A DNA stretch of 64,000 nt. Origin: Sulfobacillus acidophilus DSM 10332. Its GTDB lineage: Bacteria; Bacillota; Sulfobacillia; Sulfobacillales; Sulfobacillaceae. Positions within the stretch are counted from its first letter, which is position 1. Each line of letters begins with the position of its first letter. Below, piece after piece: positions 9,009 through 18,079 of the stretch. The notes beneath the pieces were generated by a model, which worked only from the letters and a program-made list of their open reading frames with translations, was not told where the DNA came from and did no database searches. A program made the translations under genes and the position numbers. Location: positions 3,192,270 through 3,256,269 of the forward strand of contig CP003179.1 in the NCBI GenBank assembly GCA_000237975.1, in the 5' to 3' direction.

Positions 9009-9068
9009 CGGAGACCTCCTCCACAATCGCTCGGTATTCCATATACCGAACCGATGGGGAATATGCCT

Positions 9069-10355
9069 CTAGGCCCCATCGAACCGCAAGATTACCACGT
9101 GTTCTTGGGTCATGGTGGCACCGGTCTTGCCCGGGACATTGGAGGGGCTGTTAGCCCGCGGCATCCGCTTGTTGGGAATATTACGGGTGATACGATCAAT
9201 GACGGTATAGCCCAGCGGCCGGGAGAGTTCCGCGATAATGACATCGGTGGGTAATACCACCTGCTTGACCGTGCGGTTCGCCACCACCCATCCACATAGT
9301 GCGCCCGGGCGTAACTTTTGCGTGACGGACCGAATGGCCGCCGCCAAGTCTCGATAAAAAGTTGCCACTTCTTGGGCTCGACGCTCGTCTTGCCGCGAAA
9401 TGGCCGTCAGTTGCGCTTGGAGGGTGGCGGACGACAAAGGCGCCTCCGCCTTCCGGTCAGAAGCCGGCGAGACGGACGGTTGTCCCCCTAAAAGCCGCCG
9501 ATCAACACTGCGGGCCTCCGCCGACGAAACGCCCAGCCATTCCAACGAGAGCCGCGAAAACTGACCGTACGCCACCGTTGTCCGCGAATCGCCATAGGGC
9601 GGCGAGGTGACCATCAGATCAAAATAGGCATCCGGCACCCGCGCCAAAAGCCGGGCATCGCCCGCCACAATCCGGGGTAACACCGGCGCCGCTTGAAGGC
9701 TTGGGCGATAGGCTTCGACGCCGGTCGCATAACGCGCGAACGTGGCGCGAAAAACCTCTAAAACGTCGGGGTCCCAGTTTTGCAGTTTATTCGGCGGCAA
9801 CCGATAGAGCTTAAACTCGCCCCGTCGGGTATTCGACACTAACCGGACGGTTTCGCTAAAAGCCATACGGGCCAGATTGCGCACCGCGTCATCCGGCACC
9901 CCGGTTTCCACTTGATGAGCAATGAAGGCTAACGCGTAACTGACCTTGGGTTGAAACCAAAAATCACGTCCTTGAAACTCGGGGATCGGTCCTTGAAATG
10001 TCGCCAATTGGAGCGGGGTTAATACGGCGTCAAAAAACGCCCGGGTCGCGGCCAACGCGTCACCGTCGAGCGGCGTCGTGCGCGCCTGAGCAATTTTCAA
10101 GGCCAAGGGATTTAAATCGTTACCCCAAGCCTCGAGCCCCTGGCGGGCCGCCTCGACTAACACGGTGCCCGCCCCGCAAAAGGGATCCAACAACGTCGAC
10201 GCTTGTCCATGGAGATGCCGCAATCTTTCAATCAACCGACGGGCAACTTGGGGAATCATCATTGCCGGATAGGAATGGATGACGTGAGTCCCTTCTTTGG
10301 TGTCGGCCGTCCGAAAATCCCAGTCCTCGATGGGAAATACCCCGGATAGGGGCAT
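9069..10355 (-). CDS. Site-specific DNA methyltransferase (N4-cytosine/N6-adenine type)
   Basis: A 428-residue SAM-dependent DNA methylase. The SAM-binding motif DPFCGAGTVLVEAA is at residues 57-70 and the catalytic motif TSPPYGDSRTT at 250-260. The N-terminal HSYPAMMIPQ resembles the HPYPAK-type element seen in many N4/N6 methylases. The order of SAM motif first, catalytic motif later places a possible target-recognition region between residues 95 and 235. AGAGGAGG precedes the start. No restriction endonuclease gene is adjacent, so it may be an orphan or regulatory methylase. It lies 41 bases after an AcoX-like gene and 60 bases before an unknown gene. The modified base is undetermined. Confidence 0.88.
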   Translation of the reverse strand: MPLSGVFPIEDWDFRTADTKEGTHVIHSYPAMMIPQVARRLIERLRHLHGQASTLLDPFCGAGTVLVEAARQGLEAWGNDLNPLALKIAQARTTPLDGDALAATRAFFDAVLTPLQLATFQGPIPEFQGRDFWFQPKVSYALAFIAHQVETGVPDDAVRNLARMAFSETVRLVSNTRRGEFKLYRLPPNKLQNWDPDVLEVFRATFARYATGVEAYRPSLQAAPVLPRIVAGDARLLARVPDAYFDLMVTSPPYGDSRTTVAYGQFSRLSLEWLGVSSAEARSVDRRLLGGQPSVSPASDRKAEAPLSSATLQAQLTAISRQDERRAQEVATFYRDLAAAIRSVTQKLRPGALCGWVVANRTVKQVVLPTDVIIAELSRPLGYTVIDRITRNIPNKRMPRANSPSNVPGKTGATMTQEHVVILRFDGA

Positions 10356-10396
10356 GATGGAGCCTCCTCTACTCTTGCGGTTTTCTTATCACGCCG

Positions 10397-11389
10397 TCAG
10401 TCGCGGGAATCCTTGCCGATAGCCCGCAAGATCCGGGACGGATCGAGAATATAGGGCCCGTCCCGTCGCACATGAATGGTCAACCTCTGCCCCGGTTTCA
10501 CCACAATCGTGCGTTCCCCGTCCAAGGCCAAACTGCCCCCCTCCGGCATGGCCAGCGTTAAGGGGTCTTCTAGGGATAAGGGCTGAAAACCTTCCACCCC
10601 AAATCGGCCTAATAAGCCCGGCGCCAATACCGCGGTGACAACCTCGGCCGTATCCGGCGAACCGATCCGGATCCAGACCGCTTGATCGTCTTGCTGCCGT
10701 AACGGCATGACAAAACTGGCGACATTGGACAATCCGGGACGGATCGGATCCGCCACGGCGGCAACCAATCCCAATACGTCTTCCGCATTCCAGACGGCCA
10801 ATGCGCCGGTATAGCGCTGACGCACCAAGGCCACGTCAATGAGCGCCATATCGGCTTGCCCGGTATCTAACGTAAGATGAATCACTTTTTCTCGATACGC
10901 GACATCCGCCGGATCCAACCCCGCCGCGACATAATGCGCGACCGCGTAACCCCCGGCCGTTTGATCGCCAAGATAGCAAGCCACGTTATTGGTACCGCCG
11001 GCCACGGGCAACACGGGAATTCGGGGATGAGCCTGTGCCACGTTCCGTTGAGTTCCGTCGCCCCCCACAACGATTAATGCCTCGGCTCCGGCCTCTTCCA
11101 AAAGATGAACCCACGATTCGGTTGTCTCGTCCTCGCCGGCCCCTAACGGGATCAAATCGATGGGCAACACCCGGTCCATTTCCGATTGCAAATAAGAAAA
11201 AAACCCTTGCCGATCATCCGGCATCATTACCCGCATCCCGCTCACACCGGCGATGCCGGCGAGAATTCGCTTGCCGACCAACGCTTTTTCCGGGCCGGAT
11301 TGCAAAGAGGCTTGAGCCACCAGCCGCCGAATATCTCGGCCGGCCATCGGATTAATAATGAGACCTATGGTGTGAGTTGCGTCCGGCAT
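10397..11389 (-). CDS. ATP-NAD kinase-like protein (AcoX family)
   Basis: A 330-residue protein with the NAD-kinase/diacylglycerol-kinase fold. The N-terminal IGLIINPMAGRD, the nucleotide motif VVGGDGTQRNVAQ near residues 105-117 and the following PVAGGTNNVACYLG (near 126-139) match the AcoX/ATP-NAD-kinase branch. That branch is often found beside acetoin or other 2-oxo-acid dehydrogenase genes, and its substrate is poorly defined. Here no such dehydrogenase is present. Instead the gene lies between a MarR regulator (14-base gap) and a DNA methyltransferase. A cytoplasmic kinase role is inferred from the fold only. Confidence 0.8.
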   Translation of the reverse strand: MPDATHTIGLIINPMAGRDIRRLVAQASLQSGPEKALVGKRILAGIAGVSGMRVMMPDDRQGFFSYLQSEMDRVLPIDLIPLGAGEDETTESWVHLLEEAGAEALIVVGGDGTQRNVAQAHPRIPVLPVAGGTNNVACYLGDQTAGGYAVAHYVAAGLDPADVAYREKVIHLTLDTGQADMALIDVALVRQRYTGALAVWNAEDVLGLVAAVADPIRPGLSNVASFVMPLRQQDDQAVWIRIGSPDTAEVVTAVLAPGLLGRFGVEGFQPLSLEDPLTLAMPEGGSLALDGERTIVVKPGQRLTIHVRRDGPYILDPSRILRAIGKDSRD

Positions 11390-11403
11390 ACCTTATCGTC
11401 CCC

Positions 11404-11853
11404 TTATTCACGAGATTGAAGCGTGTCTGCAAGCCTCGCCAGCCAACGGATACCGGCCTCTTGCACGGCGGGATCGATGGCGTCGGCCAGGTCCCTGAAC
11501 CAGGCTTCCAAAATTCCTTGCTGCCGTTCCCGGGCGGACCGCCCGGCATCCGTCAAGTGAAGCCAGATCAGGCGGCGATCTTGAGGATCGCGGTCTTTCA
11601 CGACAAACCCCTTACGTTCCAGCGCCTCAATGATGCGAGAGGCTGTGGGCCCGGCCAATTGTAACCGATGCGCCACGTTCATGGCCGGTAAGGGCTCCTC
11701 GTCCGCCAAGATGGCCAATGCATGAAATTGGGCCAACGATAATCCGATTCCCGCATCAGGATCCCGAAATAAGCGTTCAAATGCCCGGACCACATAAAAG
11801 AGCTGATCAACCGGATGATCCCGAACGTCTTCGCCTGCCACTCTTCTCACCAC
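11404..11853 (-). CDS. MarR-family transcriptional regulator
   Basis: A 149-residue winged-helix regulator. The recognition region MNVAHRLQLAGPTASRIIEALERKG spans residues 58-82, and the wing signature DPQDRRLIWLHLT follows. These are typical of MarR proteins, which act as dimers and respond to small ligands. The GTG at 11853 is used; an internal GTG at 11841 is also possible because the ribosome binding site is weak. It lies 15 bases after the importer ATPase and 14 before the AcoX-like gene, so it is probably co-transcribed and may control this same operon. The ligand is unknown. Confidence 0.88.
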   Translation of the reverse strand: MVRRVAGEDVRDHPVDQLFYVVRAFERLFRDPDAGIGLSLAQFHALAILADEEPLPAMNVAHRLQLAGPTASRIIEALERKGFVVKDRDPQDRRLIWLHLTDAGRSARERQQGILEAWFRDLADAIDPAVQEAGIRWLARLADTLQSRE

Positions 11854-11868
11854 CTGATGGACCGCATC

Positions 11869-12660
11869 CTACCTCCCATTATCGCCCCCTTGAGTCGCTT
11901 CGCCAATCCAGGAATCGGCGGGAGCCCCGCGTAATAGTTTTAATACCTGCTTTTTTAATTCGATAAACTCCCGCGACATCACCAAATCCCATTTGCGCGG
12001 GCGATTAAAAGGCACCGAAATCCGCCGGACAATCGTGCCCGGACGGGCCGACAGGACAACCACCTGGTCTCCCAATAACAGCGCTTCGTCCACGTCATGC
12101 GTGACAAATAACACGGTCGGGTGGTCGGTACGCCATAAATTTAATAAAAACCGCTGCATCTCCTGCCGCGTTTCGGCATCCAACGCCCCAAAAGGTTCGT
12201 CCATTAATAAAATGGCCGGGCGTAACAATAACGCCCGACCAATGGCGACCCGTTGTTGCATGCCACCCGACAATTGATGAGGATAGTGCCGTTCAAATCC
12301 CTGAAGGCCCATGGCCTCTACCATGGCGTCGACCGGAGCCGGGTCAAACCGTCGGCCTTCGCGCGCCCGCAGCCCAAATCCCAAATTATCCGCGACCGTC
12401 AGCCAAGGCAATAACGTCGGTTGTTGAAACACCACCACCCGATCAGGCCCCGGCCGTTCGATGGGCGCTCCATTTACCAACAACTGCCCTGCCGAGGGGA
12501 ATTCAAATCCCGCAATTAAATTCAGTAACGTCGTCTTTCCGCAACCGCTCGGCCCGACGACCGTGACAAATTCCCCGTCCTGCACGGTCAGACGAATCCC
12601 TTGTAACGCCCAGAGTGGGGGATCGCCAAAGCTTTTATCGACATCACGGACTTCAATCAT
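11869..12660 (-). CDS. ABC transporter ATPase, taurine/sulfonate/nitrate type (TauB/SsuB-like)
   Basis: A 263-residue ABC ATPase. Walker A is GPSGCGKTT (near residues 38-46), the signature LSGGMQQRVAIGRAL is near 130-144 and Walker B ILLMDEPFGALD near 151-162, all typical of the SsuB/TauB group. The ATG at 12660 overlaps the stop of the binding-protein gene (ATGA), and AAAGGAA lies upstream. It energises uptake through the permease at 13708. Substrates of this group include sulfonates, nitrate, thiamine precursors and aromatic acids, so the exact substrate is open. Confidence 0.92.
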   Translation of the reverse strand: MIEVRDVDKSFGDPPLWALQGIRLTVQDGEFVTVVGPSGCGKTTLLNLIAGFEFPSAGQLLVNGAPIERPGPDRVVVFQQPTLLPWLTVADNLGFGLRAREGRRFDPAPVDAMVEAMGLQGFERHYPHQLSGGMQQRVAIGRALLLRPAILLMDEPFGALDAETRQEMQRFLLNLWRTDHPTVLFVTHDVDEALLLGDQVVVLSARPGTIVRRISVPFNRPRKWDLVMSREFIELKKQVLKLLRGAPADSWIGEATQGGDNGR

Positions 12661-13688
12661 GATCCCGCGGTTCCTTTCAACACTTGGGCACAATACCCTG
12701 GATTGACATATTGCGCCATATTGTGGGGTAAACTCGCAATTTGACCCGTCCGGTATAACCAGGCGGCAGCCGATGTCAAAGAGCGGGTCACCAACGAGTC
12801 GGCGACGCCATTGCCCGATCCCAAACGGCTAGGGGTCAACTGTTGAGCTAAAGTGGTAAAACTGAGGCCGGCGGCTTGGGCTCGCGCTTGACTGGCCGTA
12901 ATCCCGTTAACCTCCGCCATATCCTGATAGGCTTGGGTCGGATGTTGCCGGAAGAATTGTACGCCCAAGCTTTCCGCCCGGATAAAGCCTTCCACCGCTT
13001 TCCGGTGGGTTTGAGCCCAATGCGAATTCACGACGGCCAAATTAAAAATGGGCGCCGTCCGATAGACATTTTGATCGTACATCAACATTTGGCCTCCATC
13101 GGCAGCCATTTCCGTATCAAACGGTACCCAGACGTAGGCCGCGTTGATTTGCCCGGTTTTCCAAGCCGCAACCATTTCGGTAGGCGACATGTTGACCTCG
13201 TTGACTGAGGTCAGCGGAATATGGTCTAGCGTTAACGCGGTTTCTAGTTCAAAAGGTGAGGTAGAACCTTTGACCAAGGCCACACTCTGCCCTTCCAAGC
13301 CTTTTAACGACGTAATGTGGCTTGATTTCCGCACGACCAGGCCTTCTCCCGTCGTATATCGCTCCATGGCCCAAATCACCTCCAACGGCACGCCGCGGGC
13401 AATGGCGGCGGCGGTCGGCGGATTGCCGAGGGTGGTCATGAAGTCTAATTTACCGGACGCCAATGCGGTTAATGCGGCCGGCCCCGATTCAAAGTACTCC
13501 AATTTCACCGGCCCCATCTCTTTTTGAAAGAAATGTTGGGCAATCGCCACAGCCTCCGGATCCGGAGCATTTTCATAGCCGATGGTAATGGGAGCGGACG
13601 CACTCGTCGGATGTGCCGCCGTTCCGCAACCACTCAACACCGCTAAAGCCAGCCCGATTCCGAGGCCCTTGACCACCCGTTTGGTCAT
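12657..13688 (-). CDS. ABC transporter substrate-binding lipoprotein, TauA/SsuA-like
   Basis: A 343-residue lipoprotein of the nitrate/sulfonate/taurine binding family. The ATG at 13688 is chosen because GGGGGAGG precedes it and a lipoprotein signal follows, with the lipobox LSGC near residues 18-21. The mature start (ITIGYENAPDPEAVAIAQ) and the TTLGNPPTAAAIARGVPLE segment closely resemble taurine-binding TauA. It sits 20 bases after the permease gene and overlaps the ATPase gene. It should bind an organosulfonate or a similar small anion outside the cell. Taurine itself is an inference from family resemblance. Confidence 0.88.
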   Translation of the reverse strand: MTKRVVKGLGIGLALAVLSGCGTAAHPTSASAPITIGYENAPDPEAVAIAQHFFQKEMGPVKLEYFESGPAALTALASGKLDFMTTLGNPPTAAAIARGVPLEVIWAMERYTTGEGLVVRKSSHITSLKGLEGQSVALVKGSTSPFELETALTLDHIPLTSVNEVNMSPTEMVAAWKTGQINAAYVWVPFDTEMAADGGQMLMYDQNVYRTAPIFNLAVVNSHWAQTHRKAVEGFIRAESLGVQFFRQHPTQAYQDMAEVNGITASQARAQAAGLSFTTLAQQLTPSRLGSGNGVADSLVTRSLTSAAAWLYRTGQIASLPHNMAQYVNPGYCAQVLKGTAGS

Positions 13689-13707
13689 GCCCGAACCTCC
13701 CCCTTCC

Positions 13708-14511
13708 CTAGCCTTTGCCGGTCCAAAACACCACACGTCGTTCAATAGTCCGCAACACCACTTCCATGGCATACCCGATGAGTCCGATGAAGACGATCCC
13801 GACAAAGACCACACCGGTCCGAAGCTCGCCCCCGGCAATTTCGATCATGGCGCCTAATCCGGATTGCGCCGCGATCATCTCGGCGGCCACCAAACACGTC
13901 CAGGCAATGCCGATCCCGACCCGCATGCCGGTAAAAATATCCGGCAGGACCGACGGTAAAACAATGCCAAAGAACCGTTGCCAAGGGGTTAAGCCGAATA
14001 CGGCCGCCAACCGCAACCGTGTTTCGGGAATCGCACGCACACCGCCCATGGTGCTTAAAATGAGAATGGGCAGCGTACAGAAAAAAATCAAAAGAACTTT
14101 GGACAGCTCGCCAATCCCAAACCAAATCACCAAGACGGGGATATAGGCCAACGGCGGCACCGGGCGAAAAAATTGCAACCAGGGATCAATCGCCAGAAAA
14201 ACCCCGCGATAGGTCGCCATTAAAAATCCCACGGGCACCCCGACGGCCACGGCCGCCAGGAACCCCACAGTAATCCGCCCCAGACTCGCGGCGATATCCT
14301 CCGGCAAGGTATGCCCGCTATATCCGTATACGGTCGTCGCCCAGATATCGTGGGCCACCCTCAAGGGCGAGGGTAAGGCCACCGAGGGGAACCAGTGCAG
14401 CGAAGCCACAACCTGCCACAAAAGAATCCCGGCGACGGCCACGGCCCAAGAAACCGGTGTATCCCGTGATATGACCGACCGCCGAGAGGTAGGCCGGTTC
14501 AGAATCCCCAC
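13708..14511 (-). CDS. ABC transporter permease, TauC/SsuC-like
   Basis: A 267-residue inner-membrane permease with about six helices and the family motif LASSMGGVRAIPETRLRLAA-like loop (seen here as ILSTMGGVRAIPETRLRLAA) in the ATPase-contact region. A GTG at 14511 is chosen because AAGGAGG (about 14521-14527) lies 10 bases upstream. An in-frame GTG at 14541 would extend it by 10 residues but has no ribosome binding site. It is the first gene of the minus-strand run permease, binding protein, ATPase, MarR, AcoX-like, methyltransferase, unknown protein. No clear promoter was found upstream. Confidence 0.88.
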   Translation of the reverse strand: MGILNRPTSRRSVISRDTPVSWAVAVAGILLWQVVASLHWFPSVALPSPLRVAHDIWATTVYGYSGHTLPEDIAASLGRITVGFLAAVAVGVPVGFLMATYRGVFLAIDPWLQFFRPVPPLAYIPVLVIWFGIGELSKVLLIFFCTLPILILSTMGGVRAIPETRLRLAAVFGLTPWQRFFGIVLPSVLPDIFTGMRVGIGIAWTCLVAAEMIAAQSGLGAMIEIAGGELRTGVVFVGIVFIGLIGYAMEVVLRTIERRVVFWTGKG

Positions 14512-14701
14512 GCACTCCCGTCCTCCTTCGCATGGATCCACGTATTCGTCACATGATATGCCGAACGGTTGGGAAAACGCGCTATTGGCGGGATTTTCCT
14601 GTAAAAGCGGTTCGTTTGCCTACCGCAAAATTGTTAAAATCGGTAAGATAGAGAGGTTAGAATCATCGTTCGACAGATGCGGTAAAGGAGGCCCGGCATT
14701 T

Positions 14702-15328
14702 TTGGCAGTCGTATACGATGTCTTGCTGGTCCGTCATGGGGAGAGCGAGGCAAATAAAGCCGGACGTTTAGCATATCGCACCTGGGATCCCCCGCTAACC
14801 GAACTCGGCCAGTCGCAAGCCGTTCATCTGATGCAACAACTGCGGGATTGGCCGGTGAAACACCTGGTCACCAGTCCTTTGTTGCGAGCCCAAATGACAT
14901 TAAAACCGTTAGCGGATCACTTGGGCGTCGTCCCGACCATTTTACCCGGGTTAGCCGAAGTCAATCTGGGTCAATGGGACGGCCAGCGACTCAAAGATTT
15001 GGAGACCGCCAACTCCCCCTCCTTTCGAGCCTGGCGCCAAGATCCGGAGAAAAATCCTCCACCGGACGGGGAATCGATTATGACGGTGGGACAACGCGTC
15101 TTGGCCGCGCTGGAGACCTATGTCAGCACCCAGGATCCGGGATTAACGGTGGCCGCCACCCACGCCGATTGCATTAAAGGCGCCGTATTGGTCATTCTGA
15201 AAGCCGCGGGGCCGAGTGCCCGCAGCCTTTGGGTGCCCAATGGCGGACAACTGTTTATTCGCTATAATCCCCCGCTAAAACAATGGGGTATTATTTTTAG
15301 TCCCTTACAAAAACCGTGGATTCCCTAA
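14702..15328 (+). CDS. Histidine phosphatase (phosphoglycerate mutase-like)
   Basis: A 208-residue histidine-phosphatase-superfamily enzyme. The catalytic LLVRHGESEANKAG begins at about residue 8 and the second catalytic His is in AATHADCIKGAV near residue 158. The TTG at 14702 is chosen because AAAGGAGG (14684-14691) is 10 bases upstream and the catalytic motif comes soon after. GTG or ATG alternatives would add a long unlikely extension. The family covers phosphoglycerate mutases, cobalamin phosphatases and broad phosphatases. Its length and the AGRLAYRTWDPPLTELG segment fit a broad-specificity phosphatase, and the substrate is not known. It is divergent from the taurine-type importer. Confidence 0.85.
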   Translation: MAVVYDVLLVRHGESEANKAGRLAYRTWDPPLTELGQSQAVHLMQQLRDWPVKHLVTSPLLRAQMTLKPLADHLGVVPTILPGLAEVNLGQWDGQRLKDLETANSPSFRAWRQDPEKNPPPDGESIMTVGQRVLAALETYVSTQDPGLTVAATHADCIKGAVLVILKAAGPSARSLWVPNGGQLFIRYNPPLKQWGIIFSPLQKPWIP

Positions 15329-15394
15329 CTAAAACCTAACACCTAATCTCCGTCAAACCGGTTGGAACCGGGGACTTATTGGCAATTTTTCTGG

Positions 15395-15429
15395 AATACC
15401 CGCGGGATTTTCACCGGGTATTTGTTGCT
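15395..15429 (+). terminator. Probable terminator of the phosphatase gene
   Basis: AATACCCG (15395-15402) and CGGGTATT (15415-15422) form a perfect 8-bp stem with a 12-base loop, followed by a T-rich stretch. It lies about 65 bases after the phosphatase stop. The T-run is interrupted, so confidence is moderate. Confidence 0.5.
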
Positions 15430-15452
15430 TTTACTAAAAAATATCGTCATAG

Positions 15453-15481
15453 TTGACATTATTAAGGTGTAAGTCTAACAT
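15453..15481 (+). promoter_or_regulatory. Sigma-A promoter of the PucR-family gene
   Basis: TTGACA (15453-15458), a 17-base spacer and TAACAT (15476-15481) form a strong promoter. Transcription would begin near 15488, about 90 bases before the chosen start codon. Confidence 0.7.
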
Positions 15482-15577
15482 CATATTCATCAAACGAATT
15501 GATGTCTGACAAACGTGTACCGTTCCGTCAAACGGTTGCTAAAATGCATCGACCATTCTGAGCAAGAGGTGAGAAGG

Positions 15578-17065
15578 GTGACCCCCACAGTGCGTGATAT
15601 CCTCAAATCGCCGTCATTTAACGAGAGCCGGGTGATGGGCGGTAGCGAAGGGTTAACTCGTCCCGTCCAATCCATTCGTATGCTTCATTCTCCGCAAGGA
15701 TGGGATAAGGTCGATCCCCATGCGTTCATTCTTGCTCGTAACGATATCGCTCGCGGGCTTTTCGAACGGCCCCGTTGGTCACAATGGCTGGCCGACAAAA
15801 AAATCGCCGGTCTCGGGATTATTGCCGCTCGCCATTTGCCGGCACCACTCGTGGAGTCGATTCGACAAGCCGCCAATTCGCATCAGATACCGGTCTTAGA
15901 CCTGCCCGATTCATTTGAATATGACGAATCCGACATATCGGGTCCCACGCAAGGGAGTGATCCTACCGCGCAAGTATCGCAATTATTAGGATCAACCGAC
16001 GAATGGCCTCATTGGTACGCGCGTTTTGAGCAAAGCCTCCCCTTTCCTGTGATATGGCAACGCTATTCGTTTGAATTGCCGGGAGCCCCCTTGATCCCCA
16101 CCTCGAGCACCCGGGCGTGGCGAGAGCCCATCTGGTTCGGGGATGAATTTTTTGGCTGGCTTGAACGTACCGATAAAGTTACGACCGACAAGTCCTCGGA
16201 CGGATTTTTGTTTCAACACGCGGCCAAAGTCTTAGGATGGAAAATCCAGCAAGAACTCGCTACCAAAACCGCCTGTCTCATGACGTGGTTGGAAAGGCCG
16301 GATCCCAAAGGAGGGGACGCCTGTGTCGAATACTGGCCGACGCCGCTCATGACCGCCGTCGTCGGCATTCCCCCTCATTCGCCGGCATCCGGGCATGTCC
16401 GGACCTTATTGAACGAATTACGCACACTCCCCCTTCTGGCGTCGTTAAGGCCCGCTTACTGGGCGATGGACGGGCAAGTCTTGATGGTTTTCCAAGAGCA
16501 TCCGGAAATGCTCGATTGGCTCGGAAAGGCCCGCGAGGCACTACAAAAAGCCCTAGGGCAACCCATTACCATCGGCCTGAGCGGGCCCTTCAACCAACTG
16601 GAGGATTGGCCGCGGGGATATCGTGAGGCCCGCTTACACTGGCAACACGGCTGGTCGGCCAATCGCCAAGGAGGGGTATTTTATGATTCCCGCCAAGCGT
16701 TTTGGTCTCTAGGCCAGCATCTCGAGCCTCATGTGCGAGACGAATTGATTGAACGAATTCTGGGACCTTTGCTGGAAGCCCGGTCGTCCTCGATTTTACT
16801 GGAAACGTTGATGGTCTACTTTGCTTCCGGAGGTCGCTTAGACGTCGCCGCCAACGAGCTCTATGTTCACCGCAATACGTTGGTCTACCGGTTAAAGCGC
16901 GTGGAAGAAATTCTTCAGCGAGATTTGCATAACCCTGACGATTTGGTGGATATTCGACTGGCCATGAGTCTCTGGCAAGCCCGCGATCCCCGGATTACCG
17001 GCTTTCCTTTTGAATCCCCGGTACTAAGCCAAAAATCGTTCGGCCCCAAAAATTCCTCGGTGTAA
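15578..17065 (+). CDS. PucR-family transcriptional regulator
   Basis: A 495-residue regulator. The N-terminal TPTVRDILKSPSFNESRVMGG begins a purine-catabolism (PucR) ligand domain (residues 1-120), a GGDEF-like middle region follows, and the C-terminal PucR helix-turn-helix is at about residues 410-470 (ANELYVHRNTLVYRLKRVEEIL). The GTG at 15578 is preferred because AGAGGTGAG is upstream and the family normally begins near TVRDIL. An upstream GTG at 15515 is possible. PucR proteins activate catabolic genes in response to purines, amino acids or related ligands. The nearest candidate target is the permease at 17342. The ligand is unknown. Confidence 0.88.
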   Translation: MTPTVRDILKSPSFNESRVMGGSEGLTRPVQSIRMLHSPQGWDKVDPHAFILARNDIARGLFERPRWSQWLADKKIAGLGIIAARHLPAPLVESIRQAANSHQIPVLDLPDSFEYDESDISGPTQGSDPTAQVSQLLGSTDEWPHWYARFEQSLPFPVIWQRYSFELPGAPLIPTSSTRAWREPIWFGDEFFGWLERTDKVTTDKSSDGFLFQHAAKVLGWKIQQELATKTACLMTWLERPDPKGGDACVEYWPTPLMTAVVGIPPHSPASGHVRTLLNELRTLPLLASLRPAYWAMDGQVLMVFQEHPEMLDWLGKAREALQKALGQPITIGLSGPFNQLEDWPRGYREARLHWQHGWSANRQGGVFYDSRQAFWSLGQHLEPHVRDELIERILGPLLEARSSSILLETLMVYFASGGRLDVAANELYVHRNTLVYRLKRVEEILQRDLHNPDDLVDIRLAMSLWQARDPRITGFPFESPVLSQKSFGPKNSSV

Positions 17066-17139
17066 TTCCCGTGCGGTGATTTTCTCGTGCGAAGCCATCT
17101 GGGCCGTTCCGGCAAACGGCCAACAAATCGCGGGAGGGG

Positions 17140-17222
17140 CTCGTATCGACGAGTCGTGAGACCATGCACCGCCCGGTCATGGCGTCGCGGCTCGTCTCGT
17201 CTTGATTGGGCTTATCTCGTCT
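17140..17222. promoter_or_regulatory. Cluster of CTCGT motifs before the TauE/SafE permease
   Basis: A perfect palindrome CTCGT-ATCG-ACGAG lies at 17140-17153. Three CTCGTCT direct copies follow at 17191-17197, 17196-17202 and 17216-17222. They lie in the gap between the PucR gene and the permease, which suggests regulator binding sites. Nothing else was recognised in this 276-base gap. The functional call is inference. Confidence 0.35.
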
Positions 17223-17341
17223 AATGAAATCGGATCCGCCGTTACTGCCCGCCCGGCCTCACCCGGATCTTAAGACTTGCCAAACCGCCACGATTGTCCG
17301 TAAAATCTGATGTCATCTTGTCACGTTTTACGGAGGATCAT

Positions 17342-18079
17342 ATGCATCTTGGAGATTTCACCGCCCCGAGCTATGTTCTCGCCTTTATCATCGTCTTCTT
17401 TGCCTTTGGGATTCGCGGCATGCTGGGGTTTGGATCCGGTCTCATTTCGGTGTCGTTGTTAATTTTTCTGCTGCCCGTAAAAGTCGTGGTGCCGATTGTA
17501 TTTTTATTGGACACGGTGGCCTCGTTAAGTCTGGGAACCTACGACTTCAAGGAAATTCGTTGGAACGAATTGCCCTGGCTGTGGGTCTTCACCATATTGG
17601 GATTAGTCGGCGGCGCCTGGGTTTTAAAGTTGTTGCCCGGCGATCAGGTCACCCTTTTCTTAGGCGTATTTATTCTGCTTTATGTCGGGTATGCCTTCAT
17701 TGTGAAGCCGGAACGGTTGCCCCAAGTATCGAAAGTTTGGGGAGCCCCCTTAGGGTTTTTGGGCGGATTTATCGGCAGCCTCTACGGGGGAGGCGGTCCG
17801 TCGATTGTTGCCTATCTGCAAATGCGCCATCTCGACAAACGAGCTTTTCGAGCTTCGTTTCAGTTCATCGCGATCACAGATAGTGTGGTACGAGGAACCC
17901 TCTATTTTCTCCTCGGTCTTTTGGCCGGTTCCGCCGTCATTTCGGCGCTTTGGCTTTTGCCGGCCGTGGTATTAGGGCTTTGGATAGGAAACCGCCTGCA
18001 TTTTCGGATCGACGCCCGGCGGTTTCAATACCTGGTCCTCTTGGTGTTGGCGGCCACAGGCCTTAAGCTCATGATTTAG
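17342..18079 (+). CDS. TauE/SafE-family membrane permease
   Basis: A 245-residue integral membrane protein with about seven to eight hydrophobic helices. The first helix contains the family's characteristic FGIRGMLGFGSGLISV segment, repeated in inverted form in the second half (GFLGGFIGSLYGGGGPSIV). The ATG at 17342 is chosen because CGGAGG lies about 8 bases upstream. TauE/SafE proteins export sulfite, sulfoacetate or related anions, or import anionic substrates. The PucR regulator upstream may control it. Its stop codon overlaps the stop of the convergent GntR gene. Confidence 0.88.
   Translation: MHLGDFTAPSYVLAFIIVFFAFGIRGMLGFGSGLISVSLLIFLLPVKVVVPIVFLLDTVASLSLGTYDFKEIRWNELPWLWVFTILGLVGGAWVLKLLPGDQVTLFLGVFILLYVGYAFIVKPERLPQVSKVWGAPLGFLGGFIGSLYGGGGPSIVAYLQMRHLDKRAFRASFQFIAITDSVVRGTLYFLLGLLAGSAVISALWLLPAVVLGLWIGNRLHFRIDARRFQYLVLLVLAATGLKLMI

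Noticed and set aside
8496-10355. Complete restriction-modification system
   Set aside because: The methyltransferase is clear, but the neighbouring unknown protein has no nuclease motif.
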